A program made the translations under genes and the position numbers. From positions 4,404,663 to 4,468,662 of the forward strand of contig JACSVZ010000011.1 in the NCBI GenBank assembly GCA_014706295.1: a DNA stretch of 64,000 bases, given 5' to 3'. This document shows, piece by piece, positions 30,001 through 45,000 of the stretch. Every line of letters begins with the position of its first letter. Position 1 is the stretch's first letter. The notes under the pieces are model-generated. The model saw only the letters and a list, made by a program, of their open reading frames with translations, was not told the DNA's origin and did no database searches. Source of the DNA: Lycocorax pyrrhopterus obiensis. Lineage: Eukaryota > Chordata > Aves > Passeriformes > Paradisaeidae.

Positions 30001-33000
30001 GATTTTTTAGAACTCCTTCCTTTCTCTCAGAAGGATACAGGTATGAGAGGCATGAAGTGAAAGACCACAGGATGTGAAAATAGTTTTGTGGATAAGGTAC
30101 TTAAATACCATCTTGCTGGATAGGATCCTAAGAGTGTGCTGACATTGAGTTCCTAAACAATGATGGGTAGATCGCTATAACTAAACTCATTACAGTTGGA
30201 TGCTAATTGCATGTTCTTCATTTCACATAAACTCAGCTTGAATATGCAACTAAGAGCTCAAAGCTGTAAGTGAAATTATTGAATAAATGGATTTACATGT
30301 AGAATTACAAAAGCACAAAATATTTTAAAGAAAAATTCCGTTTCTCAATTTGGTCCCCAGAAGCAATGGTTACTTCTGACCTCTCCTGTGTCTGTGAGTC
30401 CCATTTATAAGACAGGAGTAACAATAATATCTTCTCACATCCCAGGAGGTCATGCAAATACAGTGTACAAAATGCTCTCCTCTATTATAAGGATAAGCAC
30501 CATATAAAAGCTCAAGAGGACATGAATAATTCTGAATTTGGACAAGCAGTCACAGGAGGAACAGTAAATAAGGCACAAACTCACAGTGGACAATCCAAAC
30601 AAAATGGGCCAGTGTAGAACAGAGGAGATAACCGAGCACCACCACCCCTGCCCTGCAGCAGGAAAACCAGACAGGAGGGAAGGGGAGGATGTAATGAGGC
30701 AGTTTTGGACTGCATTAGAAGGCAAATGTTTACAGGTTGAATCACAGGCTATTGCACCTGGCATTTGAGGGTTGGCTTTTAAACCTGGGGGAAGGATTTT
30801 TGAATTTTTAACAAGCCATTTGTTTTCAGGCCGCAGTCTCAGCCAGCCACCTTTCCCACTAACTCCTTTCTCATTCCTTCCCTTCTATTTATTTTCTCTT
30901 TCTTCCTTACACACCTTTGGAAAAGGAAGCTGCTCATTTTCTCAGAACTTCAGTAGGAAGTTGGAAGAATGGAAGTGGACTGAGGCACTGTTTTCAACAC
31001 TGTTTGCAGTCCTGGAGACCCTCATTAAGAAACTCAGCTCAGAAGCTGATCAGCTTTCAAAAAGACTCAACTGAATGCTAAAAGCACAGATATAGGGTCC
31101 AAGGGGGCTCTAAAATGTTCTGCAATTCGAGGACCTAATGAAGAATTCAGAATGGATCTTGGCAGGTAATATATTTCAATATATTTTTTAATACATGGCT
31201 CCAAAATCTTATTTAAACAATTTACATGGGTGGTTCTTTTTGAAGATCTCAGTTGCTGAAAATTTCATTATCAGATGGTGAGTTCTGAAAGACTTTCTCT
31301 CCATTCTCTCAGAAATTAATGATTTTGATGCTTTTTTTCTCCATCTTCAAGCCTAATTGATTTTTTTATCCCCAATCTAACAGAGAGAAGTTCAGGAACT
31401 TGGCATCCATCACTGTGCAGAACTGCTTACTGAAAACTATGTCAATGTAAACAAAGTCACCATTGGGATCTTTTAATCTAGGCAAAGCACAAGAAAACTA
31501 AACAGTGATTCTGATGGCTTAATAAAAGAGATGATTCTGTGAACTTAGAGGGAAAGTCAAGCTCCTCATGTGTGTTTCACGATAGAAATATATCATTTAA
31601 AGTTATTAAATCTCCATCCCAAAGGGATGTGAAGAGACGTGAAGCACACCTTGGGACCACCACACAGCCTGAAACAGCCACTACCTCAAGAAAGGAGAGA
31701 AAGTTTCCTTACATACATTTCTTGCGACGTCCACAAAAATGCTGCTTTTGAAACCTTCCGTGGTGGTAACCGCTCGCTTGCGCGTGATACTTGTGGGAAG
31801 TGTGCATTCTGTCATGGCCAAAAGGGGAGGATTTGGGATGGGGCTCTACTAGGTACCGGTGCACCTTCCCCTCGGCAGTCCGCTTGTACAGCACGTGCGG
31901 GTGGTGGCCGGCGGGGGACGTGAAGTTGTGCTCCTGTGCCAGCTGCTGAGGTAATGGAGAGATCAGGAACTCGATCTGCCGTGTCCTTATCAAACCTGAC
32001 TAAAAAAAGAAACGGCACCACAGATTAGAGAGGAGGCTGTCACGGCTCACAGCTGGAACGCGCCAGCTCCTCGAGCGACCTTCCTGTAAAGCCCAGACTG
32101 ACTGCAGTGTGCACCTCAACACGGGTTGGCTACTCAAGTTATTATTACTCGACCTATAGATCAAGTTATATATCAAGTTATTGTTATTCAAGTTACAATC
32201 TGGATATTCTTCCCATTTACCTACGCATCGTTTCACTTTGGACATGACCAGGTTTCACATTTGGAAAACCACAAACAGGAATGTTGTGGGGCAGACAGCA
32301 CAGCACCTTCACACAGTAGCATGGATAGTTTCATATGCAATATTAACCCATTCTTCACAGTACAGGTTTGTTTGTGTACAGGATATACATAAAAAAGGAA
32401 ATGCTTTTGGAAAATACAACTTCTCAGAAGTGCACACATTATAAAAGAAAATATTTGAATTAAGGCCCGCAGCTTTTTCAGAACAAGGTATTAGCAAACA
32501 GGAATCCCAGACTTAAGGTCACTCTAAGTAGAAAATGACATGACAGGTCAGCAGCACAAAGCTGAAGCATCTGAACGTTTAAGCACCATCATTCAGTAAT
32601 CAACTCCCCATAGTTTAATCATAATTTAAACACAAAGTAAAACTTATACCTTCCTACAAGGGAAATCACTAAAGGCAAGTATCTGATTGTTTTCCTTCTT
32701 GGAACCCTGAAAGACAGAAGTATGGGAAAACTACACTGTAGTTTTCATATAGTATCTGTGCATAAAACTGCACATGTGATGAAGTGTTTCCAGGATCAGG
32801 GCCAGGGAAATGTGGGTGGCACTGAGGAAGTATTTCCATGCAGCTCATTAATCAGTTATGATTTTATTTCATTTCTTGGTTTTGTAAAACATGTTGTAAT
32901 AAACACCCCTTTTTACTAAGTCAAAAAGCAAGAAGAAGTTTCATCAGGTAATTCTATTACATTATATACGTAATACTAGATACAGATTTTTGGTTTGGAT

Positions 33001-36000
33001 CAGTAGGCTCTACCATGTGCCAACACCCTCCTGCCAAAACTGACATCCCATGAGGACTACATATCTCTTAGGCTTCAGAAAAATATGTGCAGACAAACAA
33101 ATGTCAATTGCAAACTATCTTGCCCCACATCTCGAGTCCTCCAAGACCATGATTCCACCTCCCTCCTCAAAAAAGCGTTTGAAAATGCAGACATGACATA
33201 TGAATCACCCCTTCCCTTCTGAAATGGATGTTCTTCAGCACAACCTCCCAGGGCCGGAATGCCATGGGTATCACAAAGAGAGCAGCTTGAATGCCTGATG
33301 TAAGTGTTGTGTTTTTTAAGGATCTGTGGAATTTTCTGCATTTTAAGAACTGTTTTCCGTAAGGAAAACTCAACACAAAGTGAAAAGCAAGTGAAAATTG
33401 AAAGTTACATATGAATCTTCACAGCTTTAACTGTTTACTAAACTAATGCTGAAATTGATTTTAAGTCTATTCCAGCTGGAAAGATTTATCAAAGATCTGT
33501 AGGTCCTCCACAGCCTACAGTCATCCACTGTGCTCTTTTCAGGGAAATTCTCCTCAGTTGATCCAAACCAAAGGCAGCTTTGCAGTACTCCCCTATATAA
33601 GCACCTTCCACAGGGGCCCAATAACAGTGCTCATAAAATAACACTGTGATCTCAATTTTGGCAATAGAAGAGATTCCACATTTTGAACTGAGACGGTCTA
33701 ATTGCCCTCTGAATAATAATAATAAAACAAACAAATGATATTCTGATCAACAATTTGCCCATTCTCCTCTCTTCAACATGAATTCATAATTACGAATCTC
33801 AGCCTGTATCTACTTAAAATTCTAAAAGAAGGTTAAAATTGCCTCCATCAATAAAAGACAGGTTTTAAATAATTGACAGGAATTTGACTCGCCTGCTCAC
33901 TGCAATAAGTTGGCAGATTTCAAATGTCAGATCACATTTGATCATGACAAAGTACTTTCCTGTAGGGAAGATGACTAATATTTTAATCCTTATGATGTGT
34001 GTCATCACACAATTTACAAGTGGTTCTGAGAGGCAATCTCTATCTAGAATGCACTGATAATTGGGCACTGCTAAGTGATTTTTTTTTTCAGCTGGAAAAC
34101 AGAAATGTACTGAATCTGGTTCTTATTTCCCCCTTTTAAAGGTTTCCACATCTGAAATTATTCCTGTAGGATTCATTTTGCAAATGATTCAAACCATATG
34201 GAAAAAAAAGGGGGTTCCACATTTTCCTGTAAGAAACTGTCCCTGATGTACACGACGTCTCAGCCCCAAACATCATTTCTATATTTAACCTTATAAGGGT
34301 GGATTGAAAATTCACGGTGGGGGGGAAGAAGTGACTGAATTGTGGGCCCTGCATGTATTTTACTGCACCTTTGCAGGGGCTGTAGCTGACTGAGTGCCTT
34401 ACAAATGTAATCACTTTTTTTTCCAACAGAAATGACCCTATATCTCAAATAAGACCTTTTTCCTTTGGGTTTTACATCAGACTCATCCTCCAAGTTGAAA
34501 AATGCTGTGTGAATGAAAGATACCTTCTTTTTGATAACATCCTGTTTTATGAAGTTGTCAAGAAGAAAGGGGAAGTGCCACAGAGCAGTCTGGACACTCA
34601 TTCAATCACACACCATTTTCCATTTCTTCCAGGTATGGGATGGTTTCAAGGATTCACATTGAAGCAATCGCTTCGGGAATTCCAAAGCAATGCAGAGAAT
34701 GCTGACCTGGCTTCAGACAGAGCTGCAGTCCTCTGGAGCACTGCAAAGGGGGCAGTGGGACAACAACCGCCAGGTACTTTTCCTGCAGGATCTTAAATGG
34801 TACTGTTGGGTAAAGCAGAGTGGCCCCTGGCTCCATTGTGCTGGCTGGCAAACATGCCAGCTGAGAAATGCCACAGCACAGAGGCAGGAGACCGGCACAG
34901 AATCATCTTTTCTAGCTTTACACCATGAAGGAATTCCAGTTTCTTGAAGGCCAGATTTTGGCTACTGTGTACCCCTGGGTGTCCAGGGAATTTTTTCTAC
35001 AAATAGATGAAACTTCTCCATAACTGAGTTGGATTCAATGTATTCATCCAGCTCAAATACTCCAGAACAAACACTGTCAAAACCGTTGTGGAAATTTATG
35101 CACTGGGTTTCCTACTTTCAGCATGGCTTTACGTATAACATGTGATTTTCCCTGAATCAAAGATGACTTTCCATTAGCCTTGATGGGTTTAAGACACAAT
35201 GAAGAAAGGGTCAGATGGGTCAAAATCCCATTTTTATTTCAGATTCTCTGCAATTGTACCACCATGAGAGGAAGTAGGATGACAAAATCTAACATTCTTG
35301 TAAGTCTAGACAACACAGCAGGAAAAAGGCCAGGGACTCCTGCCTATTCCTTCTGCATCCCACTGTGGCTATCACTAATAATAGCAATAATTGTGAGAAT
35401 ATGGTGGGAAGGAACACCCAAGAGATTGCTCAGTAGGAATTTGCTGTTTTCTTCTTCCCTCACAACACGTATTTGCTATCCTTCTGGAAGGGATATTCCA
35501 TGCCATTGGAAAGAAAATGGAAAGACACAGGTTGACCTGTGCGGTTAGCAAATAATTTTGAATCAATAATTTAGAGGAAATTGCAGTTTGTTTGCAGAAA
35601 AGTTGAGAAGAGATAAAAAGGCAACATCCCTCCCCCTCTTGTTATTTGTTATGGAACATTTGCTTAGCTCTGGGCTAAAGGAATTTTCAGATCCAATACG
35701 CCTCTGTGAAATTCCTCAGAATCTGGGTGTAATCACCAAGGTAAGGTACTTGTTCTGTTTTCTTGGTGTGTTCCAAAAGGAAGAAGAATCTCAAAATGAG
35801 ATTTGGATAAGGGCAATGATAACATGGTATCGGCTTCAAGATTTTTTTAATTGAACATCGACTACAAATTGAAAAATAAGGAGAATTTTTTTAAACCACT
35901 GAAAAAGGTCATCTTAACTATACAATATCAGGTAGATCTTCCACTGATTTTCAACCCACACGGAAGAATTTTGAGAGTCAGACACTAACATATCTGCTCC

Positions 36001-39000
36001 TAGCAGGTCTCACTGGCCTCTTACTGGAACAGCAGAGGCTGCTCCCATTTGCTCCCCTGTGTTCTTAGACTCGGAGTGAAGCCTTTGGCAGCTTACCAGC
36101 CTGTAAACCTAATTCAGTTTGGGGTTTCAGCATCTTCAGAAAAACCAGACCGTCCATAAAAAACACAGCAGTGACAGTGAGTGAAGGATTTGCAGAACTT
36201 CTAATTCTCTCCCGTAATTTAGCAAAGCTGAGCGCTGAGAGAGCAGACAAATCCTCAGTCCAGACTAGAAGGGCCTCGTGGCTGTGGGTTCTCTGTTTGC
36301 ATACAAGACACTTTTATTACATGCTAATTAAACTGAAGGCAACAGCTTTATGCATATTACAGTTAGAAGAGTTTCAGAAACCAGATGCAAATAATGAGGC
36401 AAGAAGCCTAACAAAATGAAACTGAGAATTAAAACAGATGAATAATTGAACTGCAGTGTCTCTGCTAAACATAACTACTTAATACTGACTGATGTCAAGT
36501 TAAATTACAGTTTGCACAAGAACAAGAGTATCTCGACTAAATGAACTACTAAAACATTTGCACATATTTCCTAAGGAATATTACTTATATCCAGAATGCC
36601 TTATTCAGTGCTAGGAGCATACACATAAAATAAGGTGTCAAAAACCCACTGTGTCTTAACTAAAACGATGGCCAAAGAAATCAATGAAATCTATACCATT
36701 ACGTGGGTGTGAGTGTGCTCAAGATGAAAACTCACTAAAAACGAAGAGTTAAATGTCATTTCACACCCATTTATAGTTCCAAATATTCATGAAAAGTTTT
36801 AAGAGACTTGACAAAAGGCCAACTGAAATTGGCATAAGGCTTTCCACAGACTCCAGTGGACATCGATCCAAGACTTCTGTTATTTCCCAAATGTCCAGCT
36901 CCTAAAAAAACCTGAATCATTGATCCAAACACACCCCAACAAGAGTTACAGAACGTGAAGTACAGAGACGAAGTACGGTTTTTAGTTCTACTTAAAACAC
37001 ATAAAAATGTAAACTAAGAACTTCCCTGAAAGCAAAGAATAAGGAGACAGATGACCTATGAACTATGGTTGCTGGTTATTTAAAATCATCTGAGGCCAAA
37101 GATTCCTAGAAATCTAGTACGCACATCACAGTGTAGTTGAGACTATCTCATGTTACAGCATATTGGAGTCTTTTCTAATTCACTTTGCAGGGAAAACTCA
37201 CAAAATTACCTTATCTACAGTTCATTTTCATCGAACTCTTATTTCCTGGCCTGATGCTCTGCTAAGTGTCTGGTGCTTTGGCAGCACAAAGGAAACACAA
37301 AAGCTCTGCCACCAAAGCTTTCCCTTGCCGGAGGAGGGACTGCCCTCACCCAGCTGTCCCACCTGGGGGTTCTGCCTGCCAGCCCGTTTCCCACACGGAA
37401 CCACAGGCAGCTTGGAAGCCAAAGGAAGGCACGACAGAGATCCAGAGAACACAGAGCTGTTCCCACAGCTCACAGCTGCCTGACAACAGCCAGAAGCCGC
37501 CTTTTGGCCCAGACTGGCCTCTGGAATTGGGCAAATGTCAATTTTTAAACACCAATGTGTGCTAGAAGGGGAGCAAGGACTCCCCATAACTCCCATACTC
37601 GTAACTCTGCTCAGACTCCACCCCAGAGTGAGGGGAGACGAGGGAGGCCTTGCCCTCGGGTTTTATAAGCGGATCACGGCAGTGCCCTCACACAGCACAG
37701 AAACCACCTTCACGTTTGCCACCATCCCTCCATTCCTGCCTGGAGCACACTGCCAGAGCAAGCCAGCCCAGGCCAGGAGCCACAGGTCTGCTCAGAGCCC
37801 GGTCACTGAGGGACACACAGCACAACACCCATGTGTGGACACAGCTCTTCATAACATCGAGTTCATGGCAGCAGCGACTTCAGAAACATTTCAAATGTCC
37901 CCACGGAGAAACCCCTGAGGAGGTTGCAGTCCCTGTGCACCAGAAGAGACAAAATCCTGCCAAGACAGCAGGAAAAGTGCCAGCTGCTTAGAACAGGTTT
38001 TGGGTTAAGCCTTGAAAATGTGGTAAATGTATCATTTTCTCACACATGCCAAGGAATCCCAGGAAGAATAAAGTCCTGTTAAGTTTGCCAACATTCATCT
38101 TATGAATTCCTCCTTCCTCCAAACCAAGGGTATTCAACCAATACCATTGTTCAAAGCAATCCTGCATCATGCAAGCAGTTTAAATAAATTATTGTTTCTT
38201 TAGGGAATGTGTAATGAACTGGACTCACCTCTTGGGATGGGTTAAGTTGGTAGTCTGAAAAATATGTGAGACTATAACCTTACTACAGTCATAAGCAAAA
38301 CTACTTCCAAGAATTATAGCCAGCAGGATAGTACAGCCTGACCTGAAACTGCAGATACCCGATATCACTGACTGACTTTTTGAGAGATGGCTTACTGAGT
38401 CCCTCTCAAGTTAGGGTCAAAATGTCAACGCTCTGGAAAATATAATCAAAATGAACAAATTAAGATGTGAAATTAGGCAGAAAAAAATGACAAGCAGCAT
38501 ATCTGGAAAGGAGAAAGGGGCTGAATCGCAGAAAGTGTTGCTGAGGTGAAAGATATTTTTACCCTCGGGAAGCATCAGGAGCAAACAGCCAAGCCAATGG
38601 CAGTAAATCATGGTAATTAAGGGAGTTCCTTCCCTCTCCACTCTGACCTACAGCTCCTTTTCTGGGAGGTAGCTGCAGAGGGGACAGCAGCAGCCACAAG
38701 GCTGAGGGGCATTTTGCCTCTTTCTGTCCCCCTGAGAAGGGCACCTATACAACTGCACCCATGCTGAAGCACTGGGTAAATGGAACAAGCTTCTGAGACA
38801 CCGTGACAGGGACACGATCCATGATCCACCAACAAAAAGTGAAAAGTCTGGACCCTAAATCCATACACAGATTGTTAAATTAATGGCAGACTTTTACAGA
38901 GTGTTAAGCACCCAGGAGCTCCCATTGAGCTGAACATTGTCTGTGCAAGCATTTCCAGAGTGCTTTTATACCAATTTGGGAAAGAAAATGTTCTGGGAAA

Positions 39001-42000
39001 CTAGTGAGAATGGACTCTCATGAGGTTTCCAATAATACACATGTATTATTGAAGTCAGAAATCCCACGAGTAAAACTCAGAGCATGTTCATTTTTGATCC
39101 TATCCCAAACCAGGCAGCACAAAGGCATGCGAACACACTAAAGGCAAGAGAGAATTTAAGTGAACTAAACTTTTCCCTAGCTTTTATGTTTGCCAGAAAA
39201 ATTCACCCATCCTTCAGAAAAGTATCAAGCCTGTAAATGGGCAGTTCCTGATGCCGACCCCAGAGCCAGGGAAGTACAAAGTGATGTTTTATGGGACTGG
39301 GTCCTTGGCTGATGAGAATAACCTCAGCAGACCTTTAATGATTTTCACCAGACTGGAATACCTGGCTCTGTACCACAGCAAATGTTCAGGTTAAGTTAAT
39401 GGTCTTTATACACACTAAAATATTTTTTTTTATCATGAAAGAAGCATTAGAATTATTGGTTGCCTATTCTAACTTGAGAATTGTCAGCAGATGGCATTTT
39501 TCTTTAGAATCTGACTCAGAAAAATAACTCAATTATTCTGTTTTCTAACATAATATAGAATTCTTGCAAATGTAAAATGTTAAGGGTTCTTAACAATATA
39601 GCATTTTATTACCTGACGATCTAACAGAAGGAGAGTACAAGGTTACAATTGCCAGTCTGAGTTAGCCATGAAAGACTACTCTGTTTGGTTGCTCAAAAGA
39701 AGTGCTATGCAGAAAATTCAGCAATTAAAACAAGGTAACAAAGTTGCATGTCTTTAATTATTCCTATATGAACAAAGCCAGCGTTATCTCTGAATAGTGC
39801 CTTTGTATTTCTGCAGTTGACTGAGCTTGTTTCAAACATCTTTATGCAACCCCCTGTCAGCATAAGGCAAATAAGGAAATATTCTTATTTGTTCCTCCAC
39901 TTAAGGTAATTGAACCAGTCACATTGGTATTTAAATGTATTAAATTGGTATTTATTGCAGGGTAATGAGATATTCTAGAACTAACACAAAGTTGATTGCT
40001 TTGCCACAGATTAAATACTTGCTTGTCAGTACGTGAGCTCGCTCATTTCTCATGTTCTGGGTTTAAAAAAAAAAAAAGCCAAAAACCCAAAAAACAGGAG
40101 TAGGCATGATAAATGAATACAAGAAAAATACTAATGCAAACTACAGCATAACCACACTAACTGTACACCAGTAATATTTAAGTGGAGTGCCAGAGGTTTA
40201 CCAAGTTACACTCAGGATCACTTCATCTACAATTCCAGCAGTAGAGCTCTTTGGCTCCGTATAAAGGTTTTGGAAGGCAATTAGCTAAAACCAACAGCTC
40301 AAATTTAGCCTTGGTAGCTGTACAAGCACTTGGGCATGGCTGTTTAAGCAAATCTCTGCAACTGTAAGATAAAATCTAGAGCTTTTATTAGTTATGACAG
40401 TTCTGAAATCCATCACAAAGCAAACAGGAAACAGCAGGATTATTTAATGAGTGCATTTATGCTTCACTTTTCCTAAAAGGAGGCAGCCCACTATTTGTCA
40501 TGTGCTGACAGTTGACTAGTTACTTAGGGTACATCAAGAACAGCAGAAACACTGACTTCAGAGGGCAGCTTAGTGTGTCCCCCACATCCCATGTAACTGG
40601 GTGCACAGCTTCAGAGAACACTCTGAGTGAGAGCAGGTTCACCTTCAGAAACCTTCAAAAGCACAAGGAAATGCAGCTCTCTCTGTCCTGTCATTCTCTG
40701 TAACAGCACAAAACAAAAGCACCCTTTATGTCCCTCTTAAATATCTGAAATGTGCCTTCAAGATGCCCGGATCTTCAGACAGGGCAGCGTTTCACCCTAA
40801 GGTTGGTTTGCTATGAATTATTTATGCTGCTCAAAGGATTAGGTGAAATGAAAATGTTCTGGCAAGATTCTCCTCCCCCTTCATGTACAGCTAATCAGTT
40901 TTATGTGGCTGGAGTTCAGATGTACCAATATTCTAGGGAAAGTGCAGGCCTTCTTAACAAAGCTGCTGCTCCTAGTGTGGTAATAAAGGCAAAACTAGTA
41001 AGATTAGGGCAGAGTGACACAGAAAATGAACAGCTTAAAAAACAAACAAACAAAAAAAAGAAACTGATGATAGATAACTAATATCAGTTCTTGGGAATTC
41101 CTTTTCCATAGGTACTTAGCATTAACAGATGCTTGCTTGAGTGTTTCTGATCAGCAGCATTCCTCCCTATCAGACAGGCAGCTCCAAACATTAAAAGTCA
41201 TGAATCAGGCCTTGCAGGAAACAACACTATAAATTATGAGATTTTTAAAAATAATGCCAAAGGGCTTCAGTGTTTTATTTTCTTTCTGATTTCTTGAACC
41301 ATTTTCAGCTGAGTTTTTAAGAGGCTTTTTTTACCCTTTATAACCATGTATACTAGAATCAAAGTTGAGTGGGGTTGGTTGTTTTTTTTTAGTGAAAACA
41401 CAGCTTTTCCTGTGATGATGGGACTTTGGCAGCTGGACCCTTCAGAACATTTCATATTGTAAGTGAGAATTAGGCAAGGCTTAGTATTCCCTCTCCCTTA
41501 CAGGACACCCTGTTGAGGTTGCAGACCATAGAGAGAGACACGTGCCCAAGCACTTGGAGCTACCTGATGGCACAGGCTTCTCTCTGGTCAGGAGTCTGGG
41601 CTGCAGAGTGAGTTACACCCACTGCATCAAAGCCCCAAGCAAATGCTCTCCACATCTGATGGTTCCCTACCCATACCCACATTTCCCCAGTGAAGATCCC
41701 CCAGATATGAGCTTCACCCTGCCAGAGCTGATGCAAATGAATTTGAGGGGGCAGAAGATCTGAGCCTGTCTGACCTGGGATAATTTGCATTCAAACAAAA
41801 TAAATCCAGCTCAATTCCCATAGCAATTTTGCTTTGCTATGAATAGCTCAGGCAGCTCCAGTAACGAGGAGCTCGGGTTACATCTGATTGCCAGCTGTAT
41901 TGCTTACTAAGAAGTTAGGTCAGTGGTTCCCAACCTTTTAATTTTCCTTGTTGGAGTATACATTGCTATGGATTAGTTACATGAGAGAGTGGTCACAAGG

Positions 42001-45000
42001 AGCTCTGTAGGGAGCAAAGTATCAGCTTTGCTGATATTCCACACACACAGACATACCCATATGTTGAAATATCTACGTGGGAAGGAGAAAGGGAGTGGAA
42101 CAAGAGAGCTTAGGCCATTAAGGGAATGGAAAACAAGAAGCAAAGATGGCCCAAGAGTGAGAATGTCAGGCCGGCGCCTGGGTTATCTGGATTAAACTCC
42201 CTGCTCTTCAGCATTTCAGCTTCTCTGTTCCTTATTTCTCAGTATTCTAGGCAGGATTTTGTAATCAATGCAGAAAATGCTCGTGAGAGACTTGTGAAGG
42301 CTCATGTTTGACCCTGGCTGGGTTGTTCTGTTAAAGTGCTTCCACCTTCCCCACTCTAAGCTGCAGCACCAGCCTTCAGAATGCCACCCCACGGGCAGAG
42401 CTGTGACCCAGGGACCAGCTGCACCGAGCAGAGCCTCAGAGCACAGCCAGGTGTGTGCCACCTCACAGGGCACCCAGCTGGCAACTGCCCTGCTCAAAGA
42501 CAACACCCACAAACAGGGCTCTGCCCCTCAGCACACCCCTGGACAGGCTCGTGCCAGGTGGCCCCACTCACAGGGGCAACACCGCTGACCCAGAAACACG
42601 CAGCACATCCAGCTGTGGAAGGCTGGGGGGTTTGCTCCTCACTGGGAACTCCTGTGCCATGAGGCTTCCTGCTTTTCACATGCCTTTAGAGAAAGGGTGT
42701 TACTTGGTGTCATGGGTTTAAGCCCGGCTGGAGATGAAACACCACACAGACACTCCCTCAACCACCCCTCTGCACCCCATTGCACCGGGGTGGCATCACT
42801 GTGAAAAGCAGAGCAGGGAAGAATCAATGTCATCCTCTGTTCTTTAGCTGCAGTAATCCCTTTGAAGCAGAACAGCAGCCTAGGTGTGTCTGAATCTCTC
42901 CTCACCACCAAGAGCACTAAAATAGTAAAACCTTGACTGAATTCACACAATTAAACCCGAAATACAAGGCAGCAGCATCTCAGAAATCCACCAAGTTGAA
43001 ACAAGACCTCATCCTTTTCTCAGTTTTCCATAACATTAAGAAACCTGCACAATGGCAACTCTACACAACACTTCCATGACCATACAAACACCCTCAGCAT
43101 CCAGAGCTTCATTTACATGGGCATCTGAATAGTCATCTACTAAGATAAATGTAGTAACTTAAATTCCGTGTCATGAAAAAGCCTCATATTTGCAGGTGCT
43201 GTTTACAGTCACAAAACCTGCCTTCACCATATTATGCTTCCAAGTGAATCCAGAGTCTCTGTTTTCCTCCTTGTAGCCAAATGCCACCAATCTGCACTGC
43301 TCAGCCATTCTACACCCACCCTGGGCCTGCTTTAAAGCTGTGCACTCATTCACTCCTCTTCCACAAATTAGCCTCAGCTTCTATTTTAAGAGAATGATGC
43401 CCAAAGATGAGCATGCTATAACTGCTCTGCTAGAGTAAATTAAAAACTCTTCTAGTCTGTGACAAATTGAGCCAGGTTTCCTGCTTTTTAATAATATTAT
43501 AAATGAAAGTTTGATGAGAAATAATTTTCAATACTATTTTCTAAATCTCTGTAGTAGAAGTAACTGTGATGACATGCAAAAGCCACCACAAAGGGGTCCT
43601 GGTTTGGTATAAAATAAAACATAATGCCACAACTGCCTCAAAATGGGCACAGAAATACTACCTTAATATTGGTCCAGGTTGTGGTGAGGTAAATCCATTC
43701 TTCAACCCAATGCATCAATGTACATCTCCTGACATCCTGTTTGGGACAAGGTCAGAGCCCAACACACAAGTCTAAACCAGTATTTGGAGTGTTAACCAAT
43801 AGCTTCCAGGTATTCAGACCCATGTTTGACTTGTACCCCCTGAACACGCCTGCAGAATTAAACTGGTCATGAAAGGTTACACTGATTTTGCCACCACCAG
43901 ACTTTAGTACACGCATCTGAATTATGCAGCTGTTTAGCAGGGATGAGTCTAAAAAAAACAGTGAAAAAAAAATACAGTGTGGGAGCATTTACTTGTTTTT
44001 TTATAACAGAAATCAGTTCAATTATGTGTTATGTCAGCAAACACCATTTACCAGGGGTTTCATGCAAGTGAAAAGCATTTCTTCACAAAATCATCTGTAC
44101 AGTAGTGTTTTCAGCACAATACCTTACCTATCAGGCTCTCAAAATATAGTCTGTGGAGCAAAGCTCAAAGTAACCCTGGATGTTCTCTAAGATCTCAGGA
44201 AACAGAAAAATTTAAGTGGCAAAGGCAAGGTAGTGTCTGAAAACAACTTTTTAGTCTGTGAGATATTCTTTATGATAAATTGGTCCAAGATATTCAAATA
44301 TCTACTGCACAGATATTGCCACTATGTTAAACACTACAGGCCTTCTGATTGAAATAAAGATGCAGTGAAGACAAGGGAGATATTTACTGACAACTCAGCA
44401 CACGGCAAAGTTATAAAGGGATGGTAAAAAAAATTAAAAGTATCAGCAGAAGATTTAGGAGGCAAAATTTCCTAAGCAGCCTGACCTTCTTTCTGCAATG
44501 AATCTACTGAACAGCAGGTTAAGCAAAGGTCAGGTTAAGCATAGGTTAAGAAAAAAGCTCCAAGAAGAGGAATGTGCTGCCTGGGTCAGAGAGGCTCTGG
44601 GACATCAGGGGAGTGTGTGAGAGTCACAGACACTCCAGTCTCCAATGGAGCTCCTGCTCCCAGGGCCTGAGAGTGCTCTCTGCTCCGTCCTGGCACCACA
44701 GGACATGGGACCTGAGCTGGCTCCACACCACAGCCAGCAGTGACAGAAGTGCTGCTCTTGCATCTTGAGCCCTTACCTAGGAATCAGGACACACTTGCTC
44801 TGCTGAGAACAACTGCATGAGTCAAATAATTAGTACATCAAAGCACCCAGCTCCCATAAACAGGAGATAACTTGTCTGCTTTCGTAGGCAAGAACTAGAA
44901 AAGTGAACATGAAAAGTGATAAATGTGGTTCTCCCACTCCAAGTCTCTCTGAAGCTCTGTGTGACCTGCACAGCCTCTGATTTATTATAATCAGATGATA

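Noticed and set aside
31713..31716. Alternative downstream donor GTAAGG for exon 4
   Set aside because: It looks stronger than GTATGT but shifts the frame into exon 5. The upstream site gives the conserved KKYAPKPP junction.
35180..35548. 122-codon frame with a hydrophobic stretch resembling a membrane segment
   Set aside because: No homologue recognised, no promoter or splice context. Length is within chance for this window.
37163..37991. Overlapping open frames in a GC-richer block of intron 3
   Set aside because: All frames on both strands are open for 60-127 codons, a sign of stop-poor composition rather than coding. No splice-consistent family match.
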